A stretch of DNA of 64,000 nt from Calliopsis andreniformis (GCF_051401765.1 NW_027480599.1:124001-188000); one strand, 5' to 3'; shown: positions 24,801 through 38,448, counted from the first letter of the stretch. Notes: generated from the letters alone by a model not told the origin. Translations and numbers: made by a program.

Positions 24801-27261
24801 CAATCCTGAATCCTCAATCTTCAGCCCTCAGTCCTTTACAATCAGTTCTCAATTCTCAATCCTCAATAGAATATCATCAATTCTCAGTTTTCATTACTCA
24901 ATACTCAATCTGCTATCTCCAAATCTCTATCCACAAACATCAATTCTCATCGCTCAACCCTCAACACTCAGTCCCCAATCCTCAATATTCAATCCTCAAT
25001 CCTCAATCCTCAATCCACAATCCTCAACATTCAATCCTCAATACTCAACCTTCAATGCTCATTCCTCAATCCTCAATCCACAATTCTCTATCCACAAACG
25101 TCAAGTCTCATCACTCAACCCTCAACACTCCCTCCCCAATCCTCAATCTTCAATCCTCAATCCTCAATCCTCAATCCTCAATCCTCAATTTTCAATCCTC
25201 AATACTCAATCTTCAATCCTCAATCCTCAATCCTCAATCCTCAATCCTCAATCCTCAATTCTCAATCCTCAATCTTCAATCCTCAACACTCAATCTTCAA
25301 TCATAAATCCTCAATCATCAATCCTCAATCCTCAATCCTCAATCCCCAACCATCAATCTTCAATCCTCAATACTCAATCTGCAATCCTCAATCCTCAATC
25401 CTCTATCCTCAACCCCAAATCCTCAAGCGTCAATCCTCAATCCTCAAACCTCAACCCTCAATCCTCAGTCCTCAAACCTCAATCCCGTGTCCTCAATCCT
25501 GAATCCTCAATCTTCAACACTCAGTCCTCAAAAATCAATTGTCAATCCTCAATCCTCAATAGAATATCCTCAATTCACAGTTTTGAATACTCAATCCCCA
25601 TTCCTCAATCTTCAAATCTCAATCCACAAACATTAATTCTCATCACTAAACCATCAACACTCAATCCTCGATCTTCAATCCTCAATACTGAATCTTCAAT
25701 CCTCAACCCTCAATTCTCAATCCTCAATACTCAATGCTCAATCGTCAATCCTCAATCCCCAATCCTCAATCTTCAATACTCAATCCTCAATCCTCAAACC
25801 TCAATCCTCAATCTTCAATCCTCAATGCTCAATCCTCAATCCTCAATCCTCAGTCCTCAATCCTCAAGCCTCAATCCTCAAACCTCAATCATCTGCCGTC
25901 AGTCCTCGTCCTCAATCCTCAACCCTCAATCCTCAATCCTCAATCTTCAATCCTCAATCCTCAATTCTCAATCTTCAATCCTCAATCCTCAGTCCTCAAA
26001 CATCAATATTCAACCCTCAGTCATCGTCGTCAATCGACAACCCTCAATCCTCAACCCTCAATCTTCAATCATCAATATTCAATCTTCAATCCTCAGTCCT
26101 CAATCCTCAATCCTCAATCCCCAATCCTCAATCCTCAATCTTCACTCCTCAATCCTCAATCCTCAATCCTCAATCCTCAATCTTGAATCCTCAATACTCA
26201 GTCTTCAATCCTCAATCCTCAATCCTCAATCCTCAATCCTCAATCTTCAATCCTCAATACTCAATCTTCAATCCTCATTCCTCAATCCTCAATCCTCAAT
26301 CCTCATTCTTCAATCCTCAATACCCAATCCTCAATCTTAAGTCCTCAATCCTCAATTCTCAACCCTCAATCCTATGTACTCAGACCTCAAACCTCAATCC
26401 TCAAACCTCAGCCCTCATCCTCAATCCTCACCTCAATCCTCAATCCTCAATCTTCAATCCTCAATACTCAATCTTCCAAACCTCAATCCTCAGTCCACAA
26501 ACCTCAATTCTGAATCCTCAATCCTGAATCCTCAATCTTCAGCCCTCATTCCTCAATATTCAGTTGTCAATCCTCAACCCTCAATAGAATATCCTCAATT
26601 CACAGTTTTCAATACTCAATACTCTGTCTGCAATCTTCAACTCTCTATCCAGAAACATAAATTCTCATCACTCAACCCTCAACACTCAGTACTCAATGTT
26701 CAATCCTAATCCTCAATTCTGAATCTTCAATCCTCAATACTGAATCTTCAATCCGCAATCCTCAATCCCCAATCCTCAATCCTCAATCCTCAATCCTCAA
26801 TCTTCAATCCTCAATACTCAATCTTCAATCCTCAATCCGCAATCCTCAATCCTCATTCGTCAATCCTCAATACCCAATCCTCAATCTTCAATCCTCATTC
26901 CTCAATTCTCAATTCTCAATTCTCAATCCTCAATCCTCAGACCTCAGACATCAATATTCAACACTCAGATCACGTCCTCAATCCACAACCCTCAATCCTC
27001 AATCCTCAATCTTCAATCCTCAATACTCAATCTTTAATCCTCAACCCTCAGTCCTCAAACCTTAATTCTGAGTCCTCAGTCCTGAATCCTCAACCTTGAG
27101 CCCTCAGTCCTCAACAATCAGTTGTCAATCCTCAATCCTCAATAGAATATCCTCAATCCACAGTTTTCAATACTAAATACTCAATCTGCAATCTTCAAAC
27201 CTCTATCCACAAACATCAACTCTCATCACTCAGCCCTCAACACTCAGTCCTCAATGTTCAG
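21857..27261 (+). repeat. Mosaic heptamer field with many L1 landmarks
   Basis: Contains L1 landmarks near 21,882, 22,280, 23,440, 24,210, 24,866, 25,557, 26,582 and 27,142, and one L2 near 22,820. Pieces resemble other zones (24,980-25,250 resembles 14.28-14.5 kb and 20.7-20.95 kb; 25,735-25,940 resembles 19.2-19.4 kb), but no single long duplication covers it. It reads as an older, more shuffled part of the array. No gene is present. Confidence 0.8.
22826..22843. other. Short dyad, A:T outer pair, EcoRI site lost
   Basis: Arms ATCCTGA and TCAGGAT are perfect; the spacer is AATC, so GAATTC becomes GAAATC. Isolated in the mosaic zone. Confidence 0.7.
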
Positions 27262-28577
27262 TCCTCAATCCTCAATTCTCAATGCTCAATCCTCAATCCT
27301 CAATCCTCAGTCCTCAATCCTCAATCCTCAAGCCTCAAACCTCAACCCTCAACCGTCGGTCCTCTTCCTCAATCCTCAACACTCAATCCTGAATCTTCAA
27401 TCCTGAATCAACAATCCTCAATCCCCAATCCTCAGTCCTCAAACCTCGATCCTGAATCCTGAATCCTGTAGACTCAATCTTCAGCCCTGAGTCCTCAGCA
27501 ATCAGTTGTCAATCCTCAATCCTCAATTGGATATCCTCAATTTAAAGTTTTCAATACTCAATACTCAATCTGCAATCTTCAGATCTCTATCGACAAACAT
27601 CAATTCTCATCACTCAACCCTCAATACTCAGTCCCCAATCCTCAATCTTCAATCCTCAATCCTCAATCCTCAATCCTCAACCTTAACCTTCAATCCTCAA
27701 TACTCAATCTTCAATCCTCAATCCTCAATCCTCAATCCTCAATCCTCAATCCTCAATCTTCAATCCTCAATTCTCAATCTTCAATCCTCAATCCTCAATC
27801 CTCAATCCTCAATCCTCAATCCTCAATCCTCAATCCTCAATCCTCAATCCTCAATCCTCAATCCTCAATCTTCAATCCTCAATATTCAATCTTCAATACT
27901 CAATCGTCAATCCTCAGTCCTCAATCCTCAATCATCAATCCTCGTTCCTCAAACCTCAACCCTCAACCCTCAGTCCTCATCCTCAATTCTCAATTCTCAA
28001 TGCTCAATCCTCAATCCTCAATCCTCAGTCCTCAATCCTCAATCCTCAAGCCTCAAACCTCAATCCTCAACCGTCAGTCCTCTTCCTCAATCCTCAACAC
28101 TCAATCCTCAATCTTCAATCCTGAATCAACAATCCTCAATCCTCAATCCTCAGTCCTCAAACCTCAATCCTGAATCCTGAATCCTGTAGACTCAATCTTC
28201 AGCCCTGAGTCCTCAGCAATCAGTTGTCAATCCTCAATCCTCAATAGAATATCCTCAATTTAAAGTTTTCAATACTCAATACTCAATCTGCAATCTTCAG
28301 ATCTCTATCGACAAACATCAATTCTCATCACTCAACCCTCAATACTCAGTCCCCAATCCTCAATCTTCAATCCTCAATCCTCAATCCTCAATCCTCAACC
28401 TTAAACTTCAATCCTCAATACTCAATCTTCAATCCTCAATCCTCAATCCTCAATCCTCAATCCTCAATCCTCAATCTTCAATCCTCAATTCTCAATCTTC
28501 AATCCTCAATCCTCAATCCTCAATCCTCAATCCTCAATCCTCAATCCTCAATCCTCAATCCTCAATCCTCAATCCTC
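27262..28577 (+). repeat. 718-bp-period tandem duplication
   Basis: About 590 bp from 27,271 is repeated from 27,989 at +718 bp. Markers are the CTCAATGCTC run, the CCGTCGGTCCTC / CCGTCAGTCCTC unit, CCTGTAGACTC (27,466 and 28,184) and the TTTAAAG form of L1 (27,541 and 28,259). The first copy has CAATTGGATATCC where the second has CAATAGAATATCC. The second copy and its left flank match 880-1,375. Confidence 0.85.
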
Positions 28578-28889
28578 ATTCTTCAATCCTCAATACCCAA
28601 TCCTCAATCTTCAATCCTCAATCCTCAATCCTCAATCCTCAATCCTCAATCCTCAATATTCAACGCACAACCCTCAGCCATCAATCCTCAATACTCAACC
28701 ATCAATGCTCAATTCTCAATACTCAATAGAATATCCTGAATTCTCATGGTTCAATACTCAATCCATAATATTCAATAATCAAATCTCAATCCTCAAACAT
28801 ATATTCTCAACACTCAATCCTCAAAACGCAGTCCTCTCTCTACAATCCTCCATCCTCAATCCTCGATCCTCAAGCGTCAATCCTCAATC

Positions 28890-29575
28890 CTCAATCCTCA
28901 ACCCTCAATCCTCAGTCCTCAAACCTCAACCCCGAATCCTCAATCCTGAATCCTCAATCTTCAGCCCTCAGTCCTCAACAATCAATTGTCAATGCTCAAT
29001 CCTCAATAGAATATCCTCAATTCACAGTTTTCGATACTCAATCCCCATTCTTCAATCTCCAAATCTCAATCCACAAACATCAATTCTCATCACTCAACCC
29101 TCAACACTCAGTTCTCAATCTTCAATCCTCAAGCCTCAATCCTAAATCTGCAATCCTCAATCCTCAGCCCTCACTCCTCAATCCTCATTCTTCAATCCTC
29201 AATACCGAATCCTCAACCTTCAATCCTCAATCCTCAATCCTCAATCCTCAATCCTCAATCCTCAATCCTCAATCTTCAATCCTCAATACTCAATCCTCAA
29301 TCCTCATTCTTCAATCCTCAATACCCTATCCTCAATCTTCAATCCTCAATCCTCAATCCTCAATCCTCAACCCTCAATCCTCAGTCCTCAAACCTCAACC
29401 CCGAATCCTCAATCCTGAATCCTCAATCTTCAGCCCTCAGTCCTCAACAATCAATTGTCAATGCTCAATCCTCAATAGAATATCCTCAATTCACAGTTTT
29501 CGATACTCAATCCCCATTCTTCAATCTTCAAATCTCAATCCACAAACATCAATTCTCATCACTCAATCATCAGCA
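28890..29575 (+). repeat. 469-bp-period tandem duplication
   Basis: About 210 bp ending in an L1 landmark with the unusual TTTTCGATACTC variant (29,029 and 29,498) is repeated at +469 bp, exactly 67 heptamers. Both copies also carry GTCAATGCTCAATCC before the landmark. Between them lies plain heptamer sequence. Confidence 0.8.
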
Positions 29576-29648
29576 CTCAGTCCTGAACCTTCAATCCTCA
29601 ATCCTCAATCCTTAATCTTCAATCCTCAATACTCAATCCTCAATCCTC

Positions 29649-29846
29649 AATCACCAATACTCAATACTCAACTATCAATCCTCAATTCTCGATACTCAAT
29701 AGAATATCCTGAATACTCAGGATTCAATACTCAAGCCTCAACACTCAACCCTCAGCCCTCATGCTCAATCCTCAATCCTCAGTCCTCAATCTTCAATCCT
29801 CAATACTCAATCTTCAATCCTCAATCCTCAATTCTCTATCCTCAAT
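29649..29846 (+). repeat. Second copy of the 35-232 segment
   Basis: Matches the left edge of the window at +29,614 bp. The spacer in its dyad is ATAC rather than ATTC, and one TCCTCAG unit is replaced by TCCTCAA after GCCCTCATGC. Confidence 0.8.
29706..29723. other. Short dyad, A:T outer pair, EcoRI site lost
   Basis: Arms ATCCTGA and TCAGGAT are intact around an ATAC spacer, so the arms outlast the GAATTC site. Confidence 0.7.
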
Positions 29847-30584
29847 ACTCAACCTTCAATCCTCAATCCTCAATCCACAATCCTCAAGCGTCAATCCTGA
29901 ATCCTCAAACCTGAATACTCAATCTTCAGCCCTGAGTCCTCAACAATCAGTAGTCAATCCTCAATCCTCAATAGAATATCCTCAATTCACAGTTTTCAAT
30001 ACTCAATACTCTATCTGCAATCTTCAGATCTCTATCCACAAACATCAGTTCTCGCCACTCAACACCCAATACTCAGTCCCAAATGCTCAATCTTCAATAC
30101 TTAATCCTCAATCCTCAATCTTCAATCCTCAATACTCAACCTTCAATCCTCAATCCTCAATCCACAATCCTCAAGCGTCAATCCTCAATCCTCAATCCTC
30201 AACCCTCAGTCCTCAGTCCTCGAACCTCAATCCGGAATCCTCAATCCTGAATCCTCAATCTTCAGCCGTCGGTCCTCAACAATCAATTGTCAATCCTCAA
30301 TCCTCAATAGAATATCCTCAATTCACAGTTTTCAATACTCAATCCCCATTATTCAATCATCATATCTCAATCCACAAACATCAATTCTCAACACTCAACC
30401 TTCAACACTCAGTACTCAATCTTCAATCCTCAATCCTCAATCCTCAATCTTCAATCCTCAATCCTCAATCCTTAATCCTCAATCCTCAATCTTCAATCCT
30501 CAATACTCAATCTTCAATCCTCAATCCTCAATCCTCAATCCTCAATCCTCAATCCTCAGTCCTCAATCCTCAATCCTCAATCCT

Positions 30585-31352
30585 CAAACCACAATCCTCA
30601 CCGTCAGTCCTCGTCCTCAAACCTCAACCCTCAATCCTCAATCCTCAATCTTCAATCATCAATACTCAATCTTCAATCCTCAATCCTCAATCCTGAATCC
30701 TCAATCCTCAATCCTCAATATTCAAAGCACAATCCTCAACCATCAATCCTCAATACTCAAACATCAATCCTCAATTCTCAATACTCAATAGTATATCCTG
30801 AATTATCATGGTTCAATACTCAATCCACAATATTCAATAATCAAATCTCAATCCTCAAACATCAATTCTCAACACTCAATCCTCAACGCTCAGTCCTCTC
30901 TCTTCAATCCTCCATCCTCAATCCTCAATCCTCAAGCGTCAATCCTCAATCCTCAATCCTCAACCCTCAAACCACAATCCTCAACCGTCAGTCCTCGTCC
31001 TCAAACCTCAACCCTCAATCCTCAATCCTCAATCTTCAATCATCAATACTCAATCTTCAATCCTCAATCCTCAATCCTGTATCCTCAATCCTCAATCCTC
31101 AATATTCAAAGCACAATCCTCAACCATCAATCCTCAATACTCAAACATCAATCCTCAATTCTCAATACTCAATAGTATATCCTGAATTATCATGGTTCAA
31201 TACTCAATCCACAATATTCAATAATCAAATCTCAATCCTCAAACATCAATTCTCAACACTCAATCCTCAGCACTCAGTCCTCTCTCTTCAATCCTCCATC
31301 CTCAATCCTCAATCCTCAAGCGTCAATCCTCAATCCTCAATCCTCAAACCTC
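30585..31352 (+). repeat. 384-bp tandem duplication
   Basis: Two nearly identical adjacent copies (30,585-30,968 and 30,969-31,352), each with AAACCACAATCC, CCGTCAGTCCTCGTCC, an AAAGCACAATCC unit and an L2 variant AATAGTATATCCTGAATTAT. The differences are few: a one-base loss near 30,600 (CTCACCGTC against CTCAACCGTC), CTGAATCC against CTGTATCC, and CAACGCTC against CAGCACTC. A third partial start (AAACCACAATCC) lies near 31,450. Confidence 0.9.
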
Positions 31353-33604
31353 ATTCCTCAAACCTCAGCCCTCATCCTCAATCCTCAATCCTGAATCCTC
31401 AAATCCTCAATCCTCAATCCACAATCCTCAATCCTCAATCCTCAATCCTCAAACCACAATCCTCAACCGTCAGTCCTCGTCCTCAAACCTCAACCCTCAA
31501 TCCTCAATGTTCAATCCTCATTACCGAATCCCCAATCTTCAATCCTCAATCCTCAATTCTCAATCCTCAGCCCTCAATCCTCAATCCTCAATCCTCAAAC
31601 CTCAATCCTGAATCCTCAATCCTGAGTCCTCAATCTTCAGCCCTCAGTCCACAACAATCAGTAGTCAATCCTCAATCCTCAATAGAATATCCTCAATTCA
31701 CAGTTTTCAATACTCAATACTCAATCTGCAATCTTCAAACCCCTATGCACAAACATCAATTCTCATCACTCAACCCTCAAAACTCAGTCCTCGATCTTCA
31801 ATCCTCAATCTTCAATCCTCATTCTTCAATCCTCAATACCCAATCCTCAGTCTTCAATCCTCAAACCTCAATCATCAATTCTCAACCCTCAATCCTCAGT
31901 CCTCAGTCCTCAAACCTCAATCCTCAAACCTCAGCCCTCATCCTCAATCCTCAATCCTCAATCCTCAATCCTCAATCCTCAATATTCAATCATCAATATT
32001 CAATCTTCAATCCTCAATCCTCAGTCCTCAATCCTCAATCCTCAATCCTCAATATTCAACACACAACCCTCAGCCATCAATCCTCAATACTCAACCACCA
32101 ATCCTCAATTCTCAATACTGAATAGAATATACTGAATTCTCATGGTTGAATACTCAATCCAAAATATTCAATAATCAAATCTCAATCCTCAAACATCAGT
32201 TCTCAACACTCAATCCTCAGCACTCAGTCCAATCTCTTCAATCCTCCATCCTCGATCCTCAATCCTCAGGCGTCAATCCTGAATCCTCAATCCTCAACCC
32301 TCAATCCTCAGTCCTCAAACCTCAATCCCGAATCCTCAATCCTGAATCCTCAATCTTCAGCACTCAGTCCTCAACAATCAATTGTCAATCCTCAATGCTC
32401 TACAGAATATCCTCAATTCACAGTCTTCAATACTCAATCCCCATTCTTCAATCTTCAAATCTCAATCCCCAAACATCAATTCTCATCACTCTACCCTCAA
32501 CACTCAGTTCTCAATCTTCAATGCTCAATACTCAATCCTCAATCTTCAATCCTCAATACTCAATCTTCAATCCTCAATCCTCAATTCTCAATCCTCAATA
32601 CTCAATCCTCAATCGTCAATCCTCAATCCCCAATCCTCAATCTTCAATACTCAATCCGCAATCCTCAAACCTCAATCCTCAATCTTCAATCCTCAATGCT
32701 CAATCCTCAATCCTCAATCCTCGGTCCTCAATACTCAAGCCTCAATCCTCAAACCTCAATCATCAACCGTCAGTCCTCGTCCTCAATCCTCAACCCTCAA
32801 TCCTCAATCCTCAATCTTCAATCTTCGTTACTCAATATTCAATCCTGAGTCCTCAATCCTCAATCCTCAATCTTCAATCCTCAATCCTCAATCGTCAATC
32901 CTCAATCCTCAATCCTCATTCTTAAGTCCTCAATACCCAATCCTCAATCTTCAATCCTCAATCCTCACTCCTCAATTCTCAATCCTCAATCCTCAGTCCT
33001 CAGTCCTCAAACCTCAATCCTCAACCCTCATCACTCATCCTCAATCCTCAATCGACAATCCGCAATCCCCAATTTTCAATACTCAATACTCAATCTTCAA
33101 TCCTCAATCCTCAGCCCTCAAACATCAATTCTGAAACCTCAATCCTGAATCCTGAATCCTGAATCCTCAACCTTCAGCCCTGAGTCCTCAGCAATCAGTT
33201 GTCAATCCTCAATCCTCAATAGAATATCCTCAATTCACAGTTTTCAATACTCAATGCTCAATCTGCAATCTTCAGATCTCTATCCACAAACATCAATTCT
33301 CATCACTCAACCCTAAATACTCAGTCCCCAATCCTCAATCTTCAATCCTCAATCCTCAATCCTCAATCCTTAATCTTAATCTTCAATCCTCAATACTCAA
33401 TCTTCAGTCCTCAATCCTCAATCCTCAATCCTCAATCCTCAATCCTCAATCTTCAATCCTCAATCTTCAATCCTCAGTCATCAATCCTCAATCCTCAGTC
33501 CTCAATCGTCAACCTTCAATCCTCAATACTCAATATTCAATCCTCAATCCTCAATCCTCAATCCTCAATCCTCATTCTTCAATCCTCAATACCCAATCCT
33601 CAAT
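31353..33604 (+). repeat. Mosaic field sharing 0.9 kb with 18.6-19.5 kb
   Basis: 31,980-32,880 matches 18,595-19,495 at +13,385 bp, including an L2-L1 pair 280 bp apart (near 32,125 and 32,405). Flanking parts are heptamers with L1 landmarks near 31,680 and 33,218. No gene is present. Confidence 0.8.
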
Positions 33605-33716
33605 CTTCAATCCTCAATCCCAAATCCTCAATCTACAATACTCAATCCTCAATCCTCAATCTTCAATCCTCAATCCCAAATCCTCAATCTACAATACTCA
33701 ATCCTCAATCCTCAAT
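33605..33716 (+). repeat. 56-bp exact tandem duplication
   Basis: Two adjacent copies of an eight-heptamer unit marked by CAATCCCAAATCC and CAATCTACAATACTC. It shows recent slippage or unequal exchange in exact heptamer register. Confidence 0.85.
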
Positions 33717-33890
33717 CTTCAACATTCAATACTCAATCTTGAATCCTCAATACTCAATCCTCTATTGTCAATCTTCAATTCTCAATACTCAATCCTCAAT
33801 CCTCAATGTTCAATCCTCAGTCCTCAAACCTCAATCCCGAATCCTCAATCCTGAATCCTCAATCTTAAACACTCAGTCCTCAAAAATCAA

Positions 33891-36800
33891 TTGTCAATCC
33901 TCAATCCTCAATAGAATATCCTCAATTCACAGTTTTCAATACTCAATCCCCATTCTTCAACCTTCAAATCTCAATCCACAATCATCAATTATCATCACTC
34001 AACCATCAACACACAGTCCTCAATCTTCAATCCTCAATCCTCAATCCTCAATCTTCAATCCTCAATACTCAATCTTCAATCCTCAATCCTCAATTCTCAA
34101 TCCTCAATACTCAATCCTCAAACCTCAATCCTCAACAGTCAGCCCTCGTCCTCAATCCTCAAACCTCAATCCTCAATCCTCAATATTCAATAATCAATAC
34201 TCAATCTTCAATCCTCAATCCTCAGTCCTCAATCCTCAATCCTCAATCCTCAATATTCAACACACAACCCTCAGCCATCAATCCTCAATACTCAACCACC
34301 AATCCTCAATTCTCAATACTGAATAGAATATACTGAATTCTCATGGTTGAATACTCAATCCAAAATATTCAATAATCAAATCTCAATCCTCAAACATCAG
34401 TTCTCAACACTCATTCCTCAGCACTCAGTCCAATCTCTTCAATCCTCCATCCTCAATCCTCAATCCTCAGGCGTCAATCCTCAATCCTCAATTCCCAACC
34501 CTCAATCCTCAGCCCTCAGACCTCAATCCCGAATCCTCACTCCTGAATCCTCAACGCCCAATCCTCAATCTTCAATCCTCAATACACAATCTTCAATTAT
34601 CAATCCTCAATTCTCAAACCACAATCCTCAATCTTCAATCCTCAATGCTCAATCCTCAATCCTCAATCCTCGGTCCTCAATACTCAAGCCTCAATCCTCA
34701 AACCTCAATCATCAACCGTCAGTCCTCGTCCTCAATCCTCAACCCTCAATCCTCAATCCTCAATCTTCAATCCTCGATACTCAATATTCAATCCTCAATC
34801 CTCAATCCTCAATCCTCAATCTTCAATCCTCAAACCTCAATCCTCAACCGTCAGTCCTCGTACTCAATCCTCAACACTCAATCCTCAATCCTCAACCCTC
34901 AATCTTCAATCCTCAATCCTCAATCCTTAATCCTCAATTCTCAATCCTCAATCCTCAGCCCTGAGTCCTCATACCTCAATCCTCAACCCTCAGCCCTCAC
35001 CCGCAATCCTCAATCCTCAATCCTCAATCCTTAATCTTCAATCCTCAATACTCAATCTTCAATCCTCAATCCTCAATCCTCAATCTTCAGTCCTCAATAC
35101 TCAATCTTCAATCCTCAATCCTCAATCCTCAATCCTCAATCCTCAGTCCTCAGTCCTCAAACCTCAATCCTCAAACCTCAGCCCTCATCCTCAATCCTCA
35201 ATCCTCAATCTTCAATCCTCAATCTTCAATCCTCAATACGCAATCTTCAATCTTCAATCTTCAGTCCTCAATCCTCAATCCTCAATCCTCAAACCTCAAT
35301 CCTCAACCGTCAGTCCTCGTACTCAATCCTCAACACTCAATCCTCAATCCTCAACACTCAATCTTCAATCCTCAATCCTCAATCCTCAGCCCTCAAACCT
35401 CAATCCTGAATCCTCAATCTTCAGTCCGCAGTCCTCAACAATCAGTTGTCAATCCTCAATCCTCAATATAATATCATGAATTCACAGTTTTCAATACCCA
35501 ATACTCAATCTGCAATCTTCAAATCTCTATCCAGAAACATCAATTCTCATCACTCAACCCTCAACACTCAGTACTCAATGTTCAATCCTCAATCCTCAAT
35601 TCTGAATCTTCAATCCTCAATACTGAATCTTCAATCCTCAATCCTCAATCCTCAATACTCAATCCTGAATCCTCAATCCTCAATCTTCAATCCTCAGTCC
35701 CCAATCCTCAATCTTCCATCCTCAATCCTCAATCCTCAATCCTCGATCCTCTATCCTCAATCCTCAATCCTCAATCCTCAATTCTCATTCTTCAATCCTC
35801 AATACCCAGTCCTCAATCTTCAATCCTCAATCCTCAATCCTCAATTCTCAATCCTCAATCCTCTGTCCTCAGTCCTCAAACCACAATCCTCAACCCTCGG
35901 CCCCCATCCTCAATCCTCAATCCTCAATCCTCAATCCTCAATCCTCAATCTTCAATCCTCAATACGCAATCTTCAATCTTCAATCTTCAGTCCTCAATCC
36001 TCAATCCTCAATCCTCAAACCGCAATCCTCAACCGTCAGTCCTCGTACTCAATCCTCAACACTCAATCCTCAATCCTCAACCCTCAATCTTCAATCCTCA
36101 ATCCTCAATCCTCAGTCCTCAAACCTCAATCCGGAATCCTCAATCCTGGTTCCTCAATCTTCAGCCGTCGGTCCTCAACAATCAATTGTCAATCCTCAGT
36201 CCTCAATAGAATATCCTCAATTCACAGATTTCAATACTCAATACCCATTCTTCAATCTTCAAATCTCAATCCACAAACATCAATTCTCATCACTCAGCCC
36301 TCAACACTCAGTCCTCAATCTTCAACCCTCAATCCTCAATCCTCAATCCTCAATCCTCAACCTTCAATCCTCAATACTCAATCATCAATCCTCAATCCTC
36401 AATTCTCAATTCTCATTACTCAATCCTCAATCCTCAATCATCAATCCTCAATCCTCAATCCTCAATTCTCAATCTTCAATCCTCAATCCTCAATCCTCAA
36501 TCCTCCATCCTCAGTCCTCATTCTTCAATCCTCAATACCCAATCCTCAATCTTCAATCCTCAATCCTCAATCCTCAATTCTCAACCCTCAATCCTCAGTC
36601 CTCAGTCCTCAAACCTCAATCCTCAAACCTCAGCCCTCATCCTCAATCCTCAATCCTGAATCCTCAAATCCTCAATCCTCAATCCACAATCCTCAATCTT
36701 CGATCCTCAATACTCAATCTTCAATCCTCAATCCTCAATCCTCAATCATCAATCCTCATTCTTCAATCATCAATATTCAATCTTCAATCCTCAATCCTCA

Positions 36801-38448
36801 ATCCTCAATACTCAATCCTCAATCCTCAATGTTCAATCCTCAATCCTCAATTCTCAATCCTCAATACTCAATCCTCAAACCTCAATCCTCAACAGCCAGC
36901 CCTCGTCCTCAATCCTCAAACCTCAATCCTCAATCCTCAATATTCAATCATCAATATTCAATCTTCAATCCTCAATCCTCAGTCCTCAATCCTCAATCCT
37001 CAATCCTCAATATTCAACACACAAACCTCAGCCATCAATCCTCAATACTCAACCACCAATCCTCAATTCTCAATACTGAATAAAATATACTGAATTCTCA
37101 TGGTTGAATACTCAATCCAAAATATTCAATAATCAAATCTCAATCCTCAAACATCAGTTCTCAGCACTCAATCCTCAGCACTCAGTCGAATCTCTTCAAT
37201 CCTCCATCCTCGTTCCTCAATCCTAAGGCGTCAATCCTCAATCCTCAATGCTCAACCCTCAATCCTCAGTCCTCAAACCTCAATCCCGAATCCTCAATCC
37301 TGAATCCTCAATCTTCAGCCCTCAGTCCTCAACAATCAACTGTCAATCCTCAATCCTCTACAGAATATCCTCAATTCACAGTTTTCAATACTCAATCCCC
37401 ATTCTTCAATCTTCAAATCTCAATCCCCAAACATCAATTCTCATCACTCTACCCTCAACACTCAGTTCTCAATCTTCAATCCTCAATCCTCAATCCTCAA
37501 TCTTCAATCCTCAATACTCAATCTTCAATCCTCAATCCTCAATTCTCAATCCTCAGTACTCAATCCTCAATCGTCAATCCTCAATCCCCAATCCTCAATC
37601 TTCAATACTCAATCCTCTATCCTCAAACCTCAATCCTCAACCTTCAATCCTCAATGCTCAATCCTCAATCCACAGTCCTCGGTCCTCAATACTCAAGCCT
37701 CAATCCTCAAACCTCAATCATCAACCGTCAGTCCTCGTCCTCAATCCTCAACCCTCAATCCTCAATCCTCAATCTTCAATCCTCGATACTCAATATTCAA
37801 TCCTCAATCCTCAATCCTCAATCCTCAATCTTCAATCCTCAATCCTTAATCCTCAATCCTCAATACTCAATCCTCATTCTTCAGTCCTCAATACCCAATC
37901 CTCAATCTTCAATCCTCAATCCTCAATCCTCAATTCTCAATCCTCAATCCTCAGTCCTGAGTCCTCAAACCTCAATCCTCAACCCTCAGCCCTCACCCAC
38001 AATCCTCAATCCTCAATCCTCAATCCTTAATCTTCAATCCTCAATACTCAATCTTCAATCCTCAATCCTCAATCCTCAATCTTCAATCCTCAATACTCAA
38101 TCTTCCATCCTCAACATCAATTCTCAATACTCAATACTCAATCCTCAAACCTCAATCCTCAACCCTCAGCCCTCATCCTCAATCCTCAATCCTCAGCCCC
38201 CAATCCTCAATCTTCAATCCTCAATACACAATCTTCAATAATCAACCCTCAATTCTCAGTCCGCAATACTCAATCTTCAATCCTCAATCCTCAATTCTCA
38301 ATCCTCAATACTCAATCCTCAATCGTCAATCCTCCATCCCCAATCCTCAATCTTCAATACTCAATCCTCAATCCTCAAACCTCAATCCTCAATCTTCAAT
38401 CCTCAATGCTCAATCCTCAATCCTCAATCCTCGGTCCTCAATACTCAA
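33891..38448 (+). repeat. 4.56-kb segment duplicated from 15,541-20,105 (second copy)
   Basis: Counterpart of the upstream segment at +18,350 then +18,343 bp. It overlaps most of the first 5,409-bp tandem unit, so the same sequence family is present three times in the window (15.5, 34 and 39.4 kb). Confidence 0.9.
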
